DNA from: an uncultured Verrucomicrobiae bacterium
GTDB lineage: Bacteria; Verrucomicrobiota; Verrucomicrobiia; Limisphaerales; UBA1100
Assembly (NCBI GenBank): GCA_937775205.1
Contig: CALKBX010000019.1
Location: 1 to 64,000 of the forward strand
Reading direction: 5' to 3'
DNA: 64,000 nucleotides
Position numbers and translations under genes: made by a program. Positions 1 to 9,952 of this stretch are shown one piece after another (within the stretch, counting starts at the first letter, position 1; every line of letters begins with the position of its first letter). The notes below the pieces were generated by a model. The model made no database searches. It was not told where the DNA came from and was given only the letters and a program-made list of their open reading frames with translations.

Positions 1-965
1 GTGGCCGCGATGGCGAGCGCCACGGTGGAGAGCAGCGTGAAGCCCGCGTGCGCGCCCGTGGCATCGTGGATGAGCGGTACGTACGAGGCATAATACGCAC
101 CCGCGATGGCGAACATCGCCATCACTTCCGAGCGTCGCCGTGTGGCTACGGCGATGATGAAAATTGCCCACGCCGCAAGCAGCACGCCCGCCAACACGGG
201 GCTTCCGATGAGGCCCAAGTAAGGGCGCTCCACAAAATACAGCGCGTAAGTTGAAAAATAAACAGCAGCAAATCCGCCGCCGGTCAGCACTTCCGAATAA
301 TTTTTCAAAGACTCAAACCGCCGATGCAGCCAAAGCCCAGCCGTCAGCATTCCAAAGCTGACCGCATATAATAACGACGCATTAACGTAAGGACGCACCG
401 AGTCGCTGATGCCCTCGTAGCCCATGCGCGCGAGATACACCAAGCCGGTAAGCACCATCAACACACCCAACCGCACCAGCCACACCTTGCCGATTTGCAA
501 TTCAAATGAGCCTTTGTCCGGAGCCGCAGGAGGAACGGGAATGGGTTCGATTGCAGGTTGCGGAATGGGTTCAGGAGCAGGATCAATTTTCGGCAACGTG
601 GGCAGCGGTTTTTTAGGTTGCACCGTCGAAGCAATCGGATCGGGCGTAGGCGAAGGCACGACCGGCGCGGGGGATTGTTCCGGTGTTGCCGATGCGGTCG
701 GCTCCAAGATGGGAGGTAAATCCGAAGGCTCCGCCTTGGCCGGAGCAATTGAGCCGATTTGGGAAGTTGCGTGGGCGGAGCCTTCGGTTCCGCCCATTTG
801 CTGGCGAAGCCCTTCAATTTGCTGCGCCTGCGCGCGGGTTTGGGTTTCCAAAGTAACCACGCGTTGACTCAAATGCCTGACGGAGTTCGCGCTCGTAGAC
901 CGCACCGCAATGGCAATCAATCCAACCACCAGCAATACCGTTGAGAAAAAGCACATCCATTCCAT
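1..965 (-). CDS. DUF2339 family multi-pass membrane protein (C-terminus outside window)
   Basis: The reverse strand is open from an ATG at 965 to the window edge, giving about 321 codons of the N-terminal part. It starts with a hydrophobic anchor (STVLLVVGLIAIAV), followed by a short Gln-rich coiled coil (about residues 35-58) and a long Pro/Ala-rich linker. Next comes FELQIGKVWLVRLGVLMVL, the typical entry into the multi-helix part of DUF2339 proteins, and then repeated hydrophobic helices with short charged loops. This order (anchor, coiled coil, proline linker, many helices) is the DUF2339 layout. The family has no established function; members are large envelope proteins. It is divergent from metH, and the two share an upstream region of about 150 bp. 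The C-terminus is not visible. Confidence 0.8.
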   Translation of the reverse strand, partial: MEWMCFFSTVLLVVGLIAIAVRSTSANSVRHLSQRVVTLETQTRAQAQQIEGLRQQMGGTEGSAHATSQIGSIAPAKAEPSDLPPILEPTASATPEQSPAPVVPSPTPDPIASTVQPKKPLPTLPKIDPAPEPIPQPAIEPIPVPPAAPDKGSFELQIGKVWLVRLGVLMVLTGLVYLARMGYEGISDSVRPYVNASLLYAVSFGMLTAGLWLHRRFESLKNYSEVLTGGGFAAVYFSTYALYFVERPYLGLIGSPVLAGVLLAAWAIFIIAVATRRRSEVMAMFAIAGAYYASYVPLIHDATGAHAGFTLLSTVALAIAA

Positions 966-1047
966 ACCGCCAGCATACCGAACCCTCCCCATTTGGGGCA
1001 AATTGATTCGCCCGCAGCCACCATCGACTGACTCAATGCAAAAACAT

Positions 1048-1071
1048 ATCAACATATCCGGATATGATGAT
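1048..1071. promoter_or_regulatory. 24-bp near-perfect inverted repeat upstream of metH (probable operator)
   Basis: The core CATATCCGGATATG (1053-1066) is a perfect 14-bp palindrome. Extending outward, ATCA and TGAT arms add four matching pairs after one mismatched pair, so 11 of 12 pairs match over 24 bp. It lies 45 bp before the metH start, in the intergenic region shared with the divergent DUF2339 gene. Symmetry of this length suggests a dimeric repressor site. SAH-responsive ArsR-type regulators (SahR) are known to act on metH in other bacteria, but assigning the site to that family is inference. Confidence 0.6.
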
Positions 1072-1115
1072 TTTACTGTTGACGGAATTGGGTTGCGGGT
1101 TAAGGTGTTCCCCGA

Positions 1116-4100
1116 ATGAGATTGTCGCCCATCATTGAGGAACTGCGGGAGCGGTTGGCCTCGCGCATTCTGTTTTTGGATGGTGCGATGGGCACGATGG
1201 TGCAGCGGCATGCGTTGGAGGAGGCGGACTTTCGCGGGGACCGGTTTGCCGGCCATTCGGGCGACTTAAAAGGCAACAACGATTTGCTGTCGCTGACGCG
1301 GCCGGAAATCATTCGCGGCATTCACACGGAATTTCTGGAGGCCGGTTCGGACATCATCGAGACCAACACCTTCAGCGCCACGCGCATTGGGATGGCGGAT
1401 TATTCGTTGGAGTCAATTGCGCGTGAGTTGAATGTGGCGAGCGCGAAGCTGGCACGCGAGGCGGTGGAGGCCATGATGGCGAAGGATGCGTCGCGTCGCT
1501 GTTACGTGGCGGGCGCGATTGGGCCGACCAATCGCACGGCGTCGCTTTCGCCCGATGTGAACGATCCGGCATATCGCGCGGTGACGTTTGATGATCTCGT
1601 GGCAACGTATCGCGAGCAAACCGAAGGGCTCATCGAAGGCGGCGTGGATATTTTGTTGCCGGAGACGACCTTCGACACGCTCAATCTCAAGGCGGCGTTG
1701 TTTGCGATTGAACAGGTTTTTGAAGACACCGGCGAGCGGTTGCCGGTGATGGTTTCGGTGACGATCACCGATGCTTCCGGTCGCACGCTTTCGGGGCAGA
1801 CTACCGAGGCATTTTGGAATTCCATCGCGCACGCAAAGCCCTTCACCGTGGGCATCAACTGCGCGCTTGGCGCGAAGGAAATGGCGCCGTACATCCGCGA
1901 GCTCTCGCGCATCGCGGATACGTTTGTGCATTGTTATCCAAACGCCGGCTTGCCCAATCCGCTTGCGGAAACGGGCTACGACGAACGGCCTGCCGATACC
2001 GCGGAGGCGTTGCTCGATTTGGCGGAGCAAGGTTTGCTGAATGTGGCGGGCGGTTGCTGTGGCACCACGCCGGCGCATTTGAAGGCGATCATCGAATCGC
2101 TCGCGGACGTGAAGCCGCGCGTGCCGCAAACCCGCAAGGCGACGTTGCGCCTCAGCGGTTTGGAACCGCAAGAGATTGGCGATTCACCGGGACAACTCGC
2201 AATGATCGGCGAACGCACCAACGTGATGGGCTCGCCGAAGTTCAAAAAACTAATCAAGAAAGACGACTTCGAAGGCGCTCTGGCCCTCGCGCGGCAACAA
2301 GTTGAAAACGGCGCGAATGTCATCGATATTTGTTTCGACGAAGGCTTACTCGATGCGGAGGCGTGCATGCATCGCTTCCTGAATTTGCTAGGCTCCGATC
2401 CGGATATTTCGCGCGTGCCGATTATGGTGGACAGCTCCAAATGGAGCGTGCTCGAAACCGGCCTCAAATGCCTGCAAGGCAAAGGCATCGTAAACTCCAT
2501 CAGCCTCAAAGGCGGCGAGGAAGAATTCCTGCGCCAAGCGGCATTGTGCCAACGCTACGGCGCGGCCGCGGTGGTGATGGCGTTCGATGAGAAAGGCCAA
2601 GCCGCAACGGTGGAGGACAAAGTGGCCGTTGCCCAGCGCGCATACAAACTGCTCACCGAGAAACTGGATTTCACGCCGGAGGACATTATTTTTGACCTCA
2701 ACATTCTCACCGTCGCCACCGGCATGGACGAGCACAACAATTACGCGGTGAACTTCATCGAAGGCGTGCGACGAGTGAAAGAGGTGTGCCCCGGCGCGCG
2801 GACGAGCGGCGGCGTGAGCAATATTTCGTTTTCATTTCGCGGCAACAACACCGTGCGCGAGGCGATGCACTCGGCATTTCTGTTTCACGCCGTGGAGGCC
2901 GGATTGGATATGGGCATCGTGAATGCCGGGATGCTCGAGGTGTACGAGCAAATCGACAAAGAATTGCTCGAGCGCGTGGAAGACGTGCTGCTTAATCGCC
3001 GCGCGGATGCGACTGATCGGCTCATTGATTACGCGGAGAAATTCAAGGGTGTCAAAAAAGAACGCGCCGCCATCGAGCAAAAATGGCGCGATGAACCCGT
3101 GGGCGCACGCCTGAGCCACGCGTTGGTGAATGGCATCACCGAATTCATTGAGGCCGATACCGAAGAAGCGCGTGCCGCTACCGCTCGGCCGTTGGAGGTC
3201 ATCGAGGGGCCGCTGATGGATGGCATGAAAGTGGTGGGTAAACTTTTCGGCGCGGGCAAAATGTTTCTGCCGCAAGTGGTTAAAAGCGCGCGCGTAATGA
3301 AAAAGGCCGTGGCTTATCTCACGCCATTTATGGAAGCGGAAAAGCAAGAGGGCGAAGAGGGTTCGGCCACTACGATGGTGATCGCCACCGTGAAGGGCGA
3401 CGTGCACGACATTGGCAAAAACATCGTGGGCGTCGTGCTCGCTTGCAATGGCTATAATGTGGTGGACCTCGGCGTGATGGTGGATTGCGACACAATTTTG
3501 AAAGCCGCCGAAGAACACAAAGCGGATATCATCGGCATGAGCGGACTCATCACGCCGTCGCTCGACGAAATGATTTTCAACGCCAAGGAAATGCAACGGC
3601 GCGGCTTGAAAACACCGCTACTCATCGGCGGCGCGACCACCAGCAAAATGCACACGGCAGTGAAAATCGCGCCCGCATACGAGGGATCGATTTGCCACGT
3701 GCTCGACGCTTCGCTCGTGGTCGGCGTGTGCAACGATTTACTGAGCGAAAAACGGCGCGCGGATTTTCAGCAGGAACTTGAAGTGGAACACGAACGCCTG
3801 CGCGAGAAATTCGCCGCTGGCGACGACGGCCGCAAGGACATTGTGCCGCTCGCCCGCGCCCGCGCCGCCGCGCCGTCGTTCGACTGGGCGGCCGAGGAAA
3901 TTCGCAAGCCGGAAGTTCTCGGCCTGCAACATTTTGAATCCATTCCGCTGGACGTGCTGGCCACGTACATTGATTGGTCGCCTTTCTTTTGGGCGTGGCA
4001 ATTGCACGGCGTGTACCCAACGATTTTCAACAAACCGGAAGTCGGCACCGAGGCAAAGAAACTATTTGCCGATGGCAATAAAATGCTCGAGGACATCATC

Positions 4101-4847
4101 GCCAAGCAGCGATTCACCGCCCAAGCCGTGGCGGGCTTTTGGCCGGCCAATTCCGTGGGCGATGATGTGGAGATTTACAGCGATAAAACGCGCGCGGAAC
4201 AACTCGCATCCTTCCATTTCCTGCGCCAACAACGGCAGAAAAAAGATGGTCAAATTTGCCGCAGCCTGTCCGACAACGTCGCTCCCAAGGACACCGGCCG
4301 CATTGATTACTTTGGCGGTTTCGCGGTGACGATGGGGCAGGAGGTCGATGATTACGCCGCCACCTTCCGCGACGCAGGCGATGATTACACCGCCATCATC
4401 GTGCAATCGCTCGGCGATCGCTTTGCCGAAGCGTCCGCCGAGTATCTCCACAAAACCCTGCGCCACCAATGCGGCATCGGACAGGACGAAGGGTTTGCAG
4501 CGGAAACCAAACTCGATGAAGAGCAGGCAAAATTTTTGATTAAAGAAAAATACCGCGGCATTCGGCCCGCATCGGGTTACCCCTCCTGCCCCGACCACAG
4601 CGAAAAGGCGACCCTTTGGAAACTGCTCGAAGCAGAGCAACGCACCGGCGCCACGCTCACCACGAGTTATGCGATGAATCCGCCTTCGAGCGTGAGTGGT
4701 TTTTATCTGAACCATTCCGATGCAAAATATTTTAATCTCGGCCGCATCGGCGAAGATCAAGTGGCCGACTACGCCGCACGTAAAAATATTTCCCAAGCCG
4801 ATGCCGAAAAATGGCTGCGCCCGCATTTGGGTTATGATGAAGAATAG
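1116..4847 (+). CDS. metH: Cobalamin-dependent methionine synthase
   Basis: Transfers the methyl group of 5-methyl-tetrahydrofolate to homocysteine through cobalamin, in the cytoplasm. The 1243-aa length is normal for full-length MetH. Modules in order: homocysteine/zinc domain (about 1-330) with the zinc cysteines in GINCALG (about 248) and GGCCGTT (about 313-314); pterin-binding domain (about 350-620) starting near [11 protein letters not shown]; cobalamin cap and Rossmann domain (about 650-890) with the axial histidine in [11 protein letters not shown] (about 763); and the AdoMet reactivation domain (about 900-1243) with [12 protein letters not shown]. The ATG follows TAAGGTG at about 8 nt. 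A 24-bp palindrome sits 45 bp upstream, suggesting methionine/SAH-responsive control. The next gene (4860) begins 12 nt after the stop but is unrelated. The identification is secure. Confidence 0.98.
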   Translation: MRLSPIIEELRERLASRILFLDGAMGTMVQRHALEEADFRGDRFAGHSGDLKGNNDLLSLTRPEIIRGIHTEFLEAGSDIIETNTFSATRIGMADYSLESIARELNVASAKLAREAVEAMMAKDASRRCYVAGAIGPTNRTASLSPDVNDPAYRAVTFDDLVATYREQTEGLIEGGVDILLPETTFDTLNLKAALFAIEQVFEDTGERLPVMVSVTITDASGRTLSGQTTEAFWNSIAHAKPFTVGINCALGAKEMAPYIRELSRIADTFVHCYPNAGLPNPLAETGYDERPADTAEALLDLAEQGLLNVAGGCCGTTPAHLKAIIESLADVKPRVPQTRKATLRLSGLEPQEIGDSPGQLAMIGERTNVMGSPKFKKLIKKDDFEGALALARQQVENGANVIDICFDEGLLDAEACMHRFLNLLGSDPDISRVPIMVDSSKWSVLETGLKCLQGKGIVNSISLKGGEEEFLRQAALCQRYGAAAVVMAFDEKGQAATVEDKVAVAQRAYKLLTEKLDFTPEDIIFDLNILTVATGMDEHNNYAVNFIEGVRRVKEVCPGARTSGGVSNISFSFRGNNTVREAMHSAFLFHAVEAGLDMGIVNAGMLEVYEQIDKELLERVEDVLLNRRADATDRLIDYAEKFKGVKKERAAIEQKWRDEPVGARLSHALVNGITEFIEADTEEARAATARPLEVIEGPLMDGMKVVGKLFGAGKMFLPQVVKSARVMKKAVAYLTPFMEAEKQEGEEGSATTMVIATVKGDVHDIGKNIVGVVLACNGYNVVDLGVMVDCDTILKAAEEHKADIIGMSGLITPSLDEMIFNAKEMQRRGLKTPLLIGGATTSKMHTAVKIAPAYEGSICHVLDASLVVGVCNDLLSEKRRADFQQELEVEHERLREKFAAGDDGRKDIVPLARARAAAPSFDWAAEEIRKPEVLGLQHFESIPLDVLATYIDWSPFFWAWQLHGVYPTIFNKPEVGTEAKKLFADGNKMLEDIIAKQRFTAQAVAGFWPANSVGDDVEIYSDKTRAEQLASFHFLRQQRQKKDGQICRSLSDNVAPKDTGRIDYFGGFAVTMGQEVDDYAATFRDAGDDYTAIIVQSLGDRFAEASAEYLHKTLRHQCGIGQDEGFAAETKLDEEQAKFLIKEKYRGIRPASGYPSCPDHSEKATLWKLLEAEQRTGATLTTSYAMNPPSSVSGFYLNHSDAKYFNLGRIGEDQVADYAARKNISQADAEKWLRPHLGYDEE

Positions 4848-4859
4848 ACGGAGAAAAAA

Positions 4860-5603
4860 ATGAAACACACGCGCGCATTTACGCTCATCGAGTTGCTGGT
4901 CGTCATCGCCATCATTGGCATATTGGCAAGCCTGTTACTGCCCACATTGGCCAAGGCCAAACAGCGCGGGATGATCGCCCAAAGCCGTAACAACCTGCTG
5001 CAAATCGGCCAAGCTTCAACGATGTACGAAGATGATCACGACGGCGAACTGGCCGGCGTGGCGGACTCCACCGGTGTACAGTTTTTCGGTCGCTACTTGG
5101 GCCCGGGCAAGCCGGTGGATTTTGCCGGCGGTCATCTCAGTCCCTATCTGGACAACTCCGCGCGCGTGTGGAAAGATCCCGGCTTCCGATCGTATAGTCG
5201 CCGCGCTAAAGGCCACACTTGCAGCTACGGTTACAATCACCATTATTTAAATAATCTGGAACAATCCGGAAACTGGTGGGATCCCAACTACAGTTACCGA
5301 TGGCGCGGCATCGATTCCCAGCAAATGCAGCGCCCAGTGGAGACGGTGCTCTTTGGCGATTCCGCCCGCAACTGGATGGGGCCGCTGGAGGAAAATTGGT
5401 TTTGGACGCCGCCCTCTCAAGCGCGCGCCTGGCCCGGCTGGGAAACGGCTTATGCCCATTTCCGCCACCAAGGCAAATGCACCATTTTGTGGGGCGATGG
5501 CCACGTGGAGGCGTTGCTGCCGTACGGCAAGTGGCCGCTCAACCGCCACAACTTGGGCTACATTTGCGGGCTTGATGACAAGTATTTCAAGCTGGAGAAA
5601 TAA
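4860..5603 (+). CDS. Type II secretion pseudopilin-like protein (prepilin-type leader, H-X9-DG tail)
   Basis: The 247-aa protein begins [18 protein letters not shown], a prepilin peptidase leader (cleavage expected before F-T-L-I-E) followed by the single hydrophobic pilin helix. The soluble part is Trp/Tyr/Gly-rich and ends with [13 protein letters not shown], the DG(H) segment typical of the large pseudopilin-like families of Verrucomicrobiota and Planctomycetota. Such genomes often carry many copies; most are exported proteins of unknown role, and only a few are true secretion-system pseudopilins. It lies 12 nt after metH and 1 nt before the next ORF, so co-transcription is likely, though the functions look unrelated. 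Confidence 0.85.
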   Translation: MKHTRAFTLIELLVVIAIIGILASLLLPTLAKAKQRGMIAQSRNNLLQIGQASTMYEDDHDGELAGVADSTGVQFFGRYLGPGKPVDFAGGHLSPYLDNSARVWKDPGFRSYSRRAKGHTCSYGYNHHYLNNLEQSGNWWDPNYSYRWRGIDSQQMQRPVETVLFGDSARNWMGPLEENWFWTPPSQARAWPGWETAYAHFRHQGKCTILWGDGHVEALLPYGKWPLNRHNLGYICGLDDKYFKLEK

Positions 5604-5604
5604 A

Positions 5605-5997
5605 ATGAGCCGCACGCAATCCATCATCATCTTCGTGGGCGTGATCGCGGTTGGCGTTTCCGTGTTCACGGGATCGGAAGACAATGAGTTTGCCGATCAC
5701 GAAGTGGCTCTCGATTCCAGCGAAGCTAAGACCGCGCTTGCGATTTTTGAAAAGCTAGCTGAATCGACCAACCATCTCGCAGCCAACTTGAGCGCCGATG
5801 CCCCGCCCATCGCGCGGCAAAAGCTTCTGCAATTTGCACAGCAACTCACCCAAGCCGACACCGTGAAACTCAAGGAAGTCTCGTGGCGCGGCGAGTATTT
5901 GAGCGTGGCGGTAACTTGTTCGCCCGCGGCGGAGCATTGGTTTTATCTGGCCGAAGACGAGGCAGGGCAGTTAAAACTCCTCGGCGTGCAACAATGA
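5605..5997 (+). CDS. Hypothetical 130-aa protein with N-terminal membrane anchor
   Basis: I do not recognise a family. The start ATG at 5605 lies 1 nt after the stop of the pseudopilin-like gene; a longer open frame extends upstream but only antiparallel to that gene's coding frame, so I discount it. The protein has one hydrophobic N-terminal segment (SIIIFVGVIAVGVSVF), then an acidic/Ala-rich soluble domain with a predicted helix (about 35-85) and a short beta-rich tail. It overlaps the next gene by ATGA, which implies translational coupling. It may be a small periplasmic, membrane-tethered accessory protein. Confidence 0.6.
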   Translation: MSRTQSIIIFVGVIAVGVSVFTGSEDNEFADHEVALDSSEAKTALAIFEKLAESTNHLAANLSADAPPIARQKLLQFAQQLTQADTVKLKEVSWRGEYLSVAVTCSPAAEHWFYLAEDEAGQLKLLGVQQ

Positions 5998-6575
5998 AAA
6001 CTCCCCGACACATCCCACTACTGCTCGGCTTGCTAGCGCTGTTCACGCTGATGCGCTGGCCGGGATTGTTGCCGTGGAACTTCAGTCCCGTGTACGCCAT
6101 TTGTTTTTGCGCGGGCGTTTATTTCAAGGGTCGTCGTGCGTGGCTTGTGCCGGTGGCGTTCATATTCGTGAGCGATGTGTTAATGAATTATTTTCATTGG
6201 CGGCATTTGGGTTTCTCAACCTTCACCCCGCATATGTGGGGGACCTACGCGCTTTACCTCGGACTGGTGGCGTTTGGCTGGTGTATGACCGAAAAGGTTC
6301 GGCCGGCAGCATTGATCGCGGGCGGCGCACTCGGCGCGTGCGCGTTTTTTCTGGTCGCCAACTCAATCGCGTGGTTAAGCAATCCAGTTTACGCAAAGAC
6401 TTGGGCGGGGTTGGTGCAATCGTTCACCATCGGTCAGACAGGCTTTCCACCCCCGATTGTTTTCCTGAAGAACACGATTGCCTCCGGCGCGTTATTCACG
6501 ATGGCGATTGTGTTCGCCGTGAACGTTGCGCAGGCGAATGAAAAGGCGGATGCTGAGTTTCGACTCAAGGCTTGA
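5994..6575 (+). CDS. Small multi-pass membrane protein, DUF6580-like
   Basis: The 193-aa protein has about five hydrophobic helices. The N-terminal part (LMRWPGLLPWNFSPVYAICF) and the pattern FxSDVLMNYFHW resemble DUF6580 putative transport proteins, which look like substrate-binding subunits of energy-coupling transporters. The start overlaps the preceding stop (ATGA at 5994-5997), so the two are probably translated together. The substrate is unknown. The gene ends 27 nt before the convergent glmM stop. The family call rests on motif memory and hydrophobic pattern only. Confidence 0.65.
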   Translation: MKTPRHIPLLLGLLALFTLMRWPGLLPWNFSPVYAICFCAGVYFKGRRAWLVPVAFIFVSDVLMNYFHWRHLGFSTFTPHMWGTYALYLGLVAFGWCMTEKVRPAALIAGGALGACAFFLVANSIAWLSNPVYAKTWAGLVQSFTIGQTGFPPPIVFLKNTIASGALFTMAIVFAVNVAQANEKADAEFRLKA

Positions 6576-6602
6576 GGGAAGGGCCAGTTTCACCTTGTCC
6601 CA

Positions 6603-7997
6603 TTATTCACCGATTTGGGCGGTGATGGATCCGCTGATTTTTTTGCTCCATTGTTCGAGCATCGCGGCGTCTTTGCCTTCCAGCAATAAGCGGGCTTTGG
6701 GTTCGGTGCCGGAGTAGCGGAGGAGGATGCGGCCGCCTTCTTTTTCCAATTGGGCTTCGGCTTGGGCGACGAAGTCGAGGACGTCTTCTAGTTCTTCGAA
6801 GGGTTTTTTTTCGGTGACGCGGATATTGGTGAGTTGTTGAGGAAACCGGCTCCAGCATTTTGCCAACTCGCTGAGCGGCTTTTGTTTGGCGGCCATAATG
6901 CGGAGGATTTGCAGGGCGGCGACGAGGCCATCGCCGGTGGTGCCGTGGTCGCTGAAGATGAGGTGGCCACTTTGTTCGCCGCCGAAGTTGTGGCCGCGCT
7001 TCAGCATTTCATCGATGACGTTTTTGTCACCCACATCGGTGCGGATGACTTTGCCGCCAGCAGTTTCGATGGCGGCATCGAGGCCGGCGTTGCTCATCAC
7101 GGTAGACACCAACGTGTTGTTGGCGAGTGATCCTTCGGCAAGCATTTCGAGCGCGGCGATGGCCATAATGTCGTCGCCGTCGATGAGCGTACCGGTTTCG
7201 TCGCAGAGGAGCACGCGATCGGCGTCGCCGTCATGGGCGATGCCGAGGTTTGCATTATGTTCCTGCACCCAATGGCACATTTGCTCGGGGTGCATTGACC
7301 CGCAGCCGGCGTTGATGTTGGTGCCGTTGGGGCGGTTACCATAAACGATGACGTTCGCGCCAAGTTCACGAAGCACGCAGGGGGTGGTCTTGTAGGCGGC
7401 ACCGTGGGCGCAGTCGACGACGATGGTGACGCCTTCGAGGGTTTGGCCGCGGGGGAAGGAGCGTTTGGCAAACTCGACGTAGCGGCCGAGTGCGTCGTCG
7501 ATGCGGACGGCTTTGCCGATCTCGCCGGCGGTGGGGCGCACGTCGTCGATGTCGCCGCTGAAGACGAGGTTTTCGATTTGGGCCTCGATGGCGTCATCGA
7601 GTTTGTAGCCGTCGTGGCTGAAAAATTTTAGGCCGTTGTCGTCGTACGGATTATGCGAGGCGGTGATGACAATGCCCGCATCCGCGCGCAGGCTGTGGGT
7701 GATGCGCGCCACGCCGGGCGTGGGCAACGGGCCGATGAACAGGACATCGACGCCCATCGAGAGGATGCCGCTGGCGAGCGCGCTCTCGAGCATGTAGCCG
7801 GAGAGGCGCGTGTCTTTGCCGATGACAATTTGGTGGCGGCGGCGGCTGCGTGATTCGGGGTTGAGGTTTTTGAAAACGTGCGCGGCGGCGCGGCCAAGCT
7901 TGAGGGCAGTCTCGGCGGTGACCGGCTCGATGTTGGCGCGCCCACGGACGCCGTCGGTGCCAAAAATTTTATTCGTCTGATTCATCGTCGGGTTCAT
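6603..7997 (-). CDS. glmM: Phosphoglucosamine mutase
   Basis: Interconverts glucosamine-6-phosphate and glucosamine-1-phosphate for UDP-GlcNAc and peptidoglycan synthesis (cytoplasm). The 464-aa length fits GlmM. The N-terminal [13 protein letters not shown] is diagnostic; the phosphoserine loop is [11 protein letters not shown] (about 112), the metal loop DGDADR (about 257), and the C-terminal phosphate loop [12 protein letters not shown] (about 427). The first ATG (7997) is preferred because GGAGG lies 5 nt upstream; a second Met is at 7985. It is the last gene of a reverse-strand run with folP, cdaA and a small membrane protein, overlapping the latter by 29 nt. Linkage of cdaA to glmM is conserved widely and reflects c-di-AMP control of wall synthesis. 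Confidence 0.97.
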   Translation of the reverse strand: MNPTMNQTNKIFGTDGVRGRANIEPVTAETALKLGRAAAHVFKNLNPESRSRRRHQIVIGKDTRLSGYMLESALASGILSMGVDVLFIGPLPTPGVARITHSLRADAGIVITASHNPYDDNGLKFFSHDGYKLDDAIEAQIENLVFSGDIDDVRPTAGEIGKAVRIDDALGRYVEFAKRSFPRGQTLEGVTIVVDCAHGAAYKTTPCVLRELGANVIVYGNRPNGTNINAGCGSMHPEQMCHWVQEHNANLGIAHDGDADRVLLCDETGTLIDGDDIMAIAALEMLAEGSLANNTLVSTVMSNAGLDAAIETAGGKVIRTDVGDKNVIDEMLKRGHNFGGEQSGHLIFSDHGTTGDGLVAALQILRIMAAKQKPLSELAKCWSRFPQQLTNIRVTEKKPFEELEDVLDFVAQAEAQLEKEGGRILLRYSGTEPKARLLLEGKDAAMLEQWSKKISGSITAQIGE

Positions 7998-8211
7998 TAT
8001 TGCCTCCGTTCAGTTCGGGATTGGCCAAGGAAGGCGCATTGGTGGTGGGCGGCTTGGGTTTGGGTTGTTCGTTGCCGCGGCCGCGGTTGGTGTAGGAGAG
8101 GCCGGCCACGGTGGTGATGATGAACCAAACCATCACGGCGATGGCCACGGAGCCTATTTTCCACCAGAATTCGTTGAGATCGCGCTCGTCGCGTTGGGGT
8201 TGTTCGGTCAC
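7969..8211 (-). CDS. 80-aa single-pass membrane protein in the position usually held by cdaR/ybbR
   Basis: This small protein has a charged N-terminus ([18 protein letters not shown]), one transmembrane helix ([17 protein letters not shown]) and a Pro/Asn/acidic tail. Its ATG overlaps the cdaA stop (ATGA, 8208-8211) and its end overlaps glmM, so it is translationally embedded between cdaA and glmM. In Firmicutes this position is taken by CdaR/YbbR, whose N-terminal helix has a similar look, but here the periplasmic YbbR repeats are absent. Whether it is a reduced regulator of CdaA or unrelated cannot be decided from sequence alone. Confidence 0.7.
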   Translation of the reverse strand: MTEQPQRDERDLNEFWWKIGSVAIAVMVWFIITTVAGLSYTNRGRGNEQPKPKPPTTNAPSLANPELNGGNNEPDDESDE

Positions 8212-9119
8212 GGGCGATCCTCCGGGCGGAGCTTTTTGTTGATGATTTGGCTGAGGTCGCGCAGCGAATCCTTGACGCGCGCGGTGAAGGTCAGTTTCTC
8301 CACAGGCGCGGTGTGGGTCTTGAGTTTCTCGGTGAGAAAATTCTTGAGCTGTTTCACCGATACGTTGCTGTGCAGTGCGCCGGCGTGGCAGTATGAAATG
8401 TCGCCAGTTTCTTCGGAGACAATCACGACGATGGCATCGGTTTCCTCGCTCAATCCAATCGCGGCGCGGTGGCGAGTGCCAAGCGTGCGGTTCACGTCCA
8501 GCCGACGTGTGAGTGGGAAAATACAGGAAGCATACATAATGCGGTCCGCGCGAATGACAACGCCGCCGTCGTGCAATGGGGAGTTGGGGAAAAAAATGGA
8601 GTCGAGCATCTCGGGCGTGAGAGCGCTATCGAGCAGAACGCCGCTTTGAGTTTCCTGATGGATGTCGACCGTTTGCTCGATGGCCATAATGGCGCCGATA
8701 CGATGGCGCGCGAGGCGGTCGGTGGCTTGTGCGACCGCATCCACATCGAGGGGGCTATCTTCGTCGGTGGAAAAGAGTGGGAGATTGCCCAGCTCAGCGA
8801 GCAGTCGGCGCAGTTCGGGCTGGAAAATAATGAGGATGGCCACGGTGGTAAACAGGAAGAGTTGTTGCAACAGCCAGCGAAGGACTTGCAGCTTGAGCAT
8901 TGCAATCATCGTAGTGAGGCCAATGAGCACGAGGAAGCCGACCACCACGGGCCAACCGCGTGAGCGTTGCAAAAAAGTGAACATATAATATATGCCCACC
9001 GCCAGCGCGGCGATTTCCACCATGCCACGGAGAATCCACGTCCAATCGAGCTTTATCCATTCCCAGATTTGCTCAATGAACGGCGGCCAATTCGCCTGTG
9101 CTAGAAAAAATGCCTCCAT
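8208..9119 (-). CDS. cdaA: Diadenylate cyclase, CdaA type
   Basis: Makes the second messenger c-di-AMP from two ATP at the cytoplasmic membrane. About 303 aa from the ATG at 9119 (an in-frame GTG at 9146 would add nine residues but overlaps folP). Three N-terminal helices (about 25-95, including WPVVVGFLVLIGLTTMIAM) precede the DAC domain. The catalytic motifs read SPLHDGGVVIR (about 183) and GTRHRAAIGLSEE (about 216), matching the DGA and RHR motifs except that the first has Gly in place of Ala. Directly downstream are the small membrane protein and glmM, the classical CdaA neighbourhood; folP is 2 nt upstream. Confidence 0.93.
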   Translation of the reverse strand: MEAFFLAQANWPPFIEQIWEWIKLDWTWILRGMVEIAALAVGIYYMFTFLQRSRGWPVVVGFLVLIGLTTMIAMLKLQVLRWLLQQLFLFTTVAILIIFQPELRRLLAELGNLPLFSTDEDSPLDVDAVAQATDRLARHRIGAIMAIEQTVDIHQETQSGVLLDSALTPEMLDSIFFPNSPLHDGGVVIRADRIMYASCIFPLTRRLDVNRTLGTRHRAAIGLSEETDAIVVIVSEETGDISYCHAGALHSNVSVKQLKNFLTEKLKTHTAPVEKLTFTARVKDSLRDLSQIINKKLRPEDRP

Positions 9120-9121
9120 AT

Positions 9122-9943
9122 TTATGCTTGGTCGATGGCCTCCCACGCGCGCAGGGCTTGCGTGGTTTCGCGCACATCGTGCACCCGCACAATGCCCGCC
9201 CCGCCAGCCGCGGCGCGACAGGCGCAGGCGATGCTGCCCCCGAGCCGTTCCGCGACTTCTCCGCCGAGAAACGATTTGCGCGATGCGCCGACCATCAGTG
9301 GCCGTTGGAATCTTGTAAAACGAGCGAGCCCCGCGAGCAACGCCAAATTATGCCCCGCCGTTTTGCCAAACCCGATTCCGGGATCCAGCGCCACCTGTTC
9401 AGCGGGCAATTCGGCGGCGGCCATGGCCTCCAGTCGCTCGGCAAAAAAGGCCGCCACCGTTGCGACCACGTCGTCGTATTCGGGGGCGTTCTGCATCGTT
9501 TGCGGCGTGCCCTGCATATGCATGGCGATGTAGCCCGCGCCGGTTTGGGCGGCGATGTGCCACATCGTGTCATCCGCGCGGTTGGCTGCGATGTCGTTGA
9601 TAACCCGCGCGCCGGCGGCCACGGCGGCTTCGGCTACGGCGGGTTTTTGGGTGTCGATGGAAATGAGGGCGTCGGTTTTGCCGGTGAGGTTTTCGATGAC
9701 GGGAATAACGCGGCGCAGTTCCTCGGCTTCGTCGACAGTTGGCGCGCCGGGGCGGGTGGATTCGCCGCCGACATCGAGCAGCTCCGCGCCATCGGCGGCA
9801 AGTTGCAGCGCGTGCGCGGTGGCGGCATCGGCATCAATAAATTTGCCGCCATCGGAAAACGAATCGGGCGTGACATTCACAATCCCCATCACCAGCGTGG
9901 GGCGGGGGAATTGCCACGTGATGTCTCCCGTTTGCCAAATCAT
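9122..9943 (-). CDS. folP: Dihydropteroate synthase
   Basis: Condenses p-aminobenzoate with dihydropterin pyrophosphate in folate synthesis (cytoplasm; sulfonamide target). The 273-aa TIM-barrel protein carries LVMGIVNVTPDSFSDGG near the N-terminus, GGESTRPG (pyrophosphate loop), DPGIGFGKT (about 190) and VGASRKSFLG, all signatures of the family. It is second in the reverse-strand run: a VOC-family gene ends 9 nt upstream and cdaA starts 2 nt downstream. Very tight spacing implies one transcript. Confidence 0.96.
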   Translation of the reverse strand: MIWQTGDITWQFPRPTLVMGIVNVTPDSFSDGGKFIDADAATAHALQLAADGAELLDVGGESTRPGAPTVDEAEELRRVIPVIENLTGKTDALISIDTQKPAVAEAAVAAGARVINDIAANRADDTMWHIAAQTGAGYIAMHMQGTPQTMQNAPEYDDVVATVAAFFAERLEAMAAAELPAEQVALDPGIGFGKTAGHNLALLAGLARFTRFQRPLMVGASRKSFLGGEVAERLGGSIACACRAAAGGAGIVRVHDVRETTQALRAWEAIDQA

Positions 9944-9952
9944 GCAATGAAG

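Noticed and set aside
424-867. Gly-rich plus-strand ORF of 147 codons
   Set aside because: Shadow of the Pro-rich linker of the DUF2339 gene on the other strand.
2832-3596. Minus-strand ORF of 254 codons inside metH
   Set aside because: His/Phe-rich antisense shadow of metH codons; no leader or family match.
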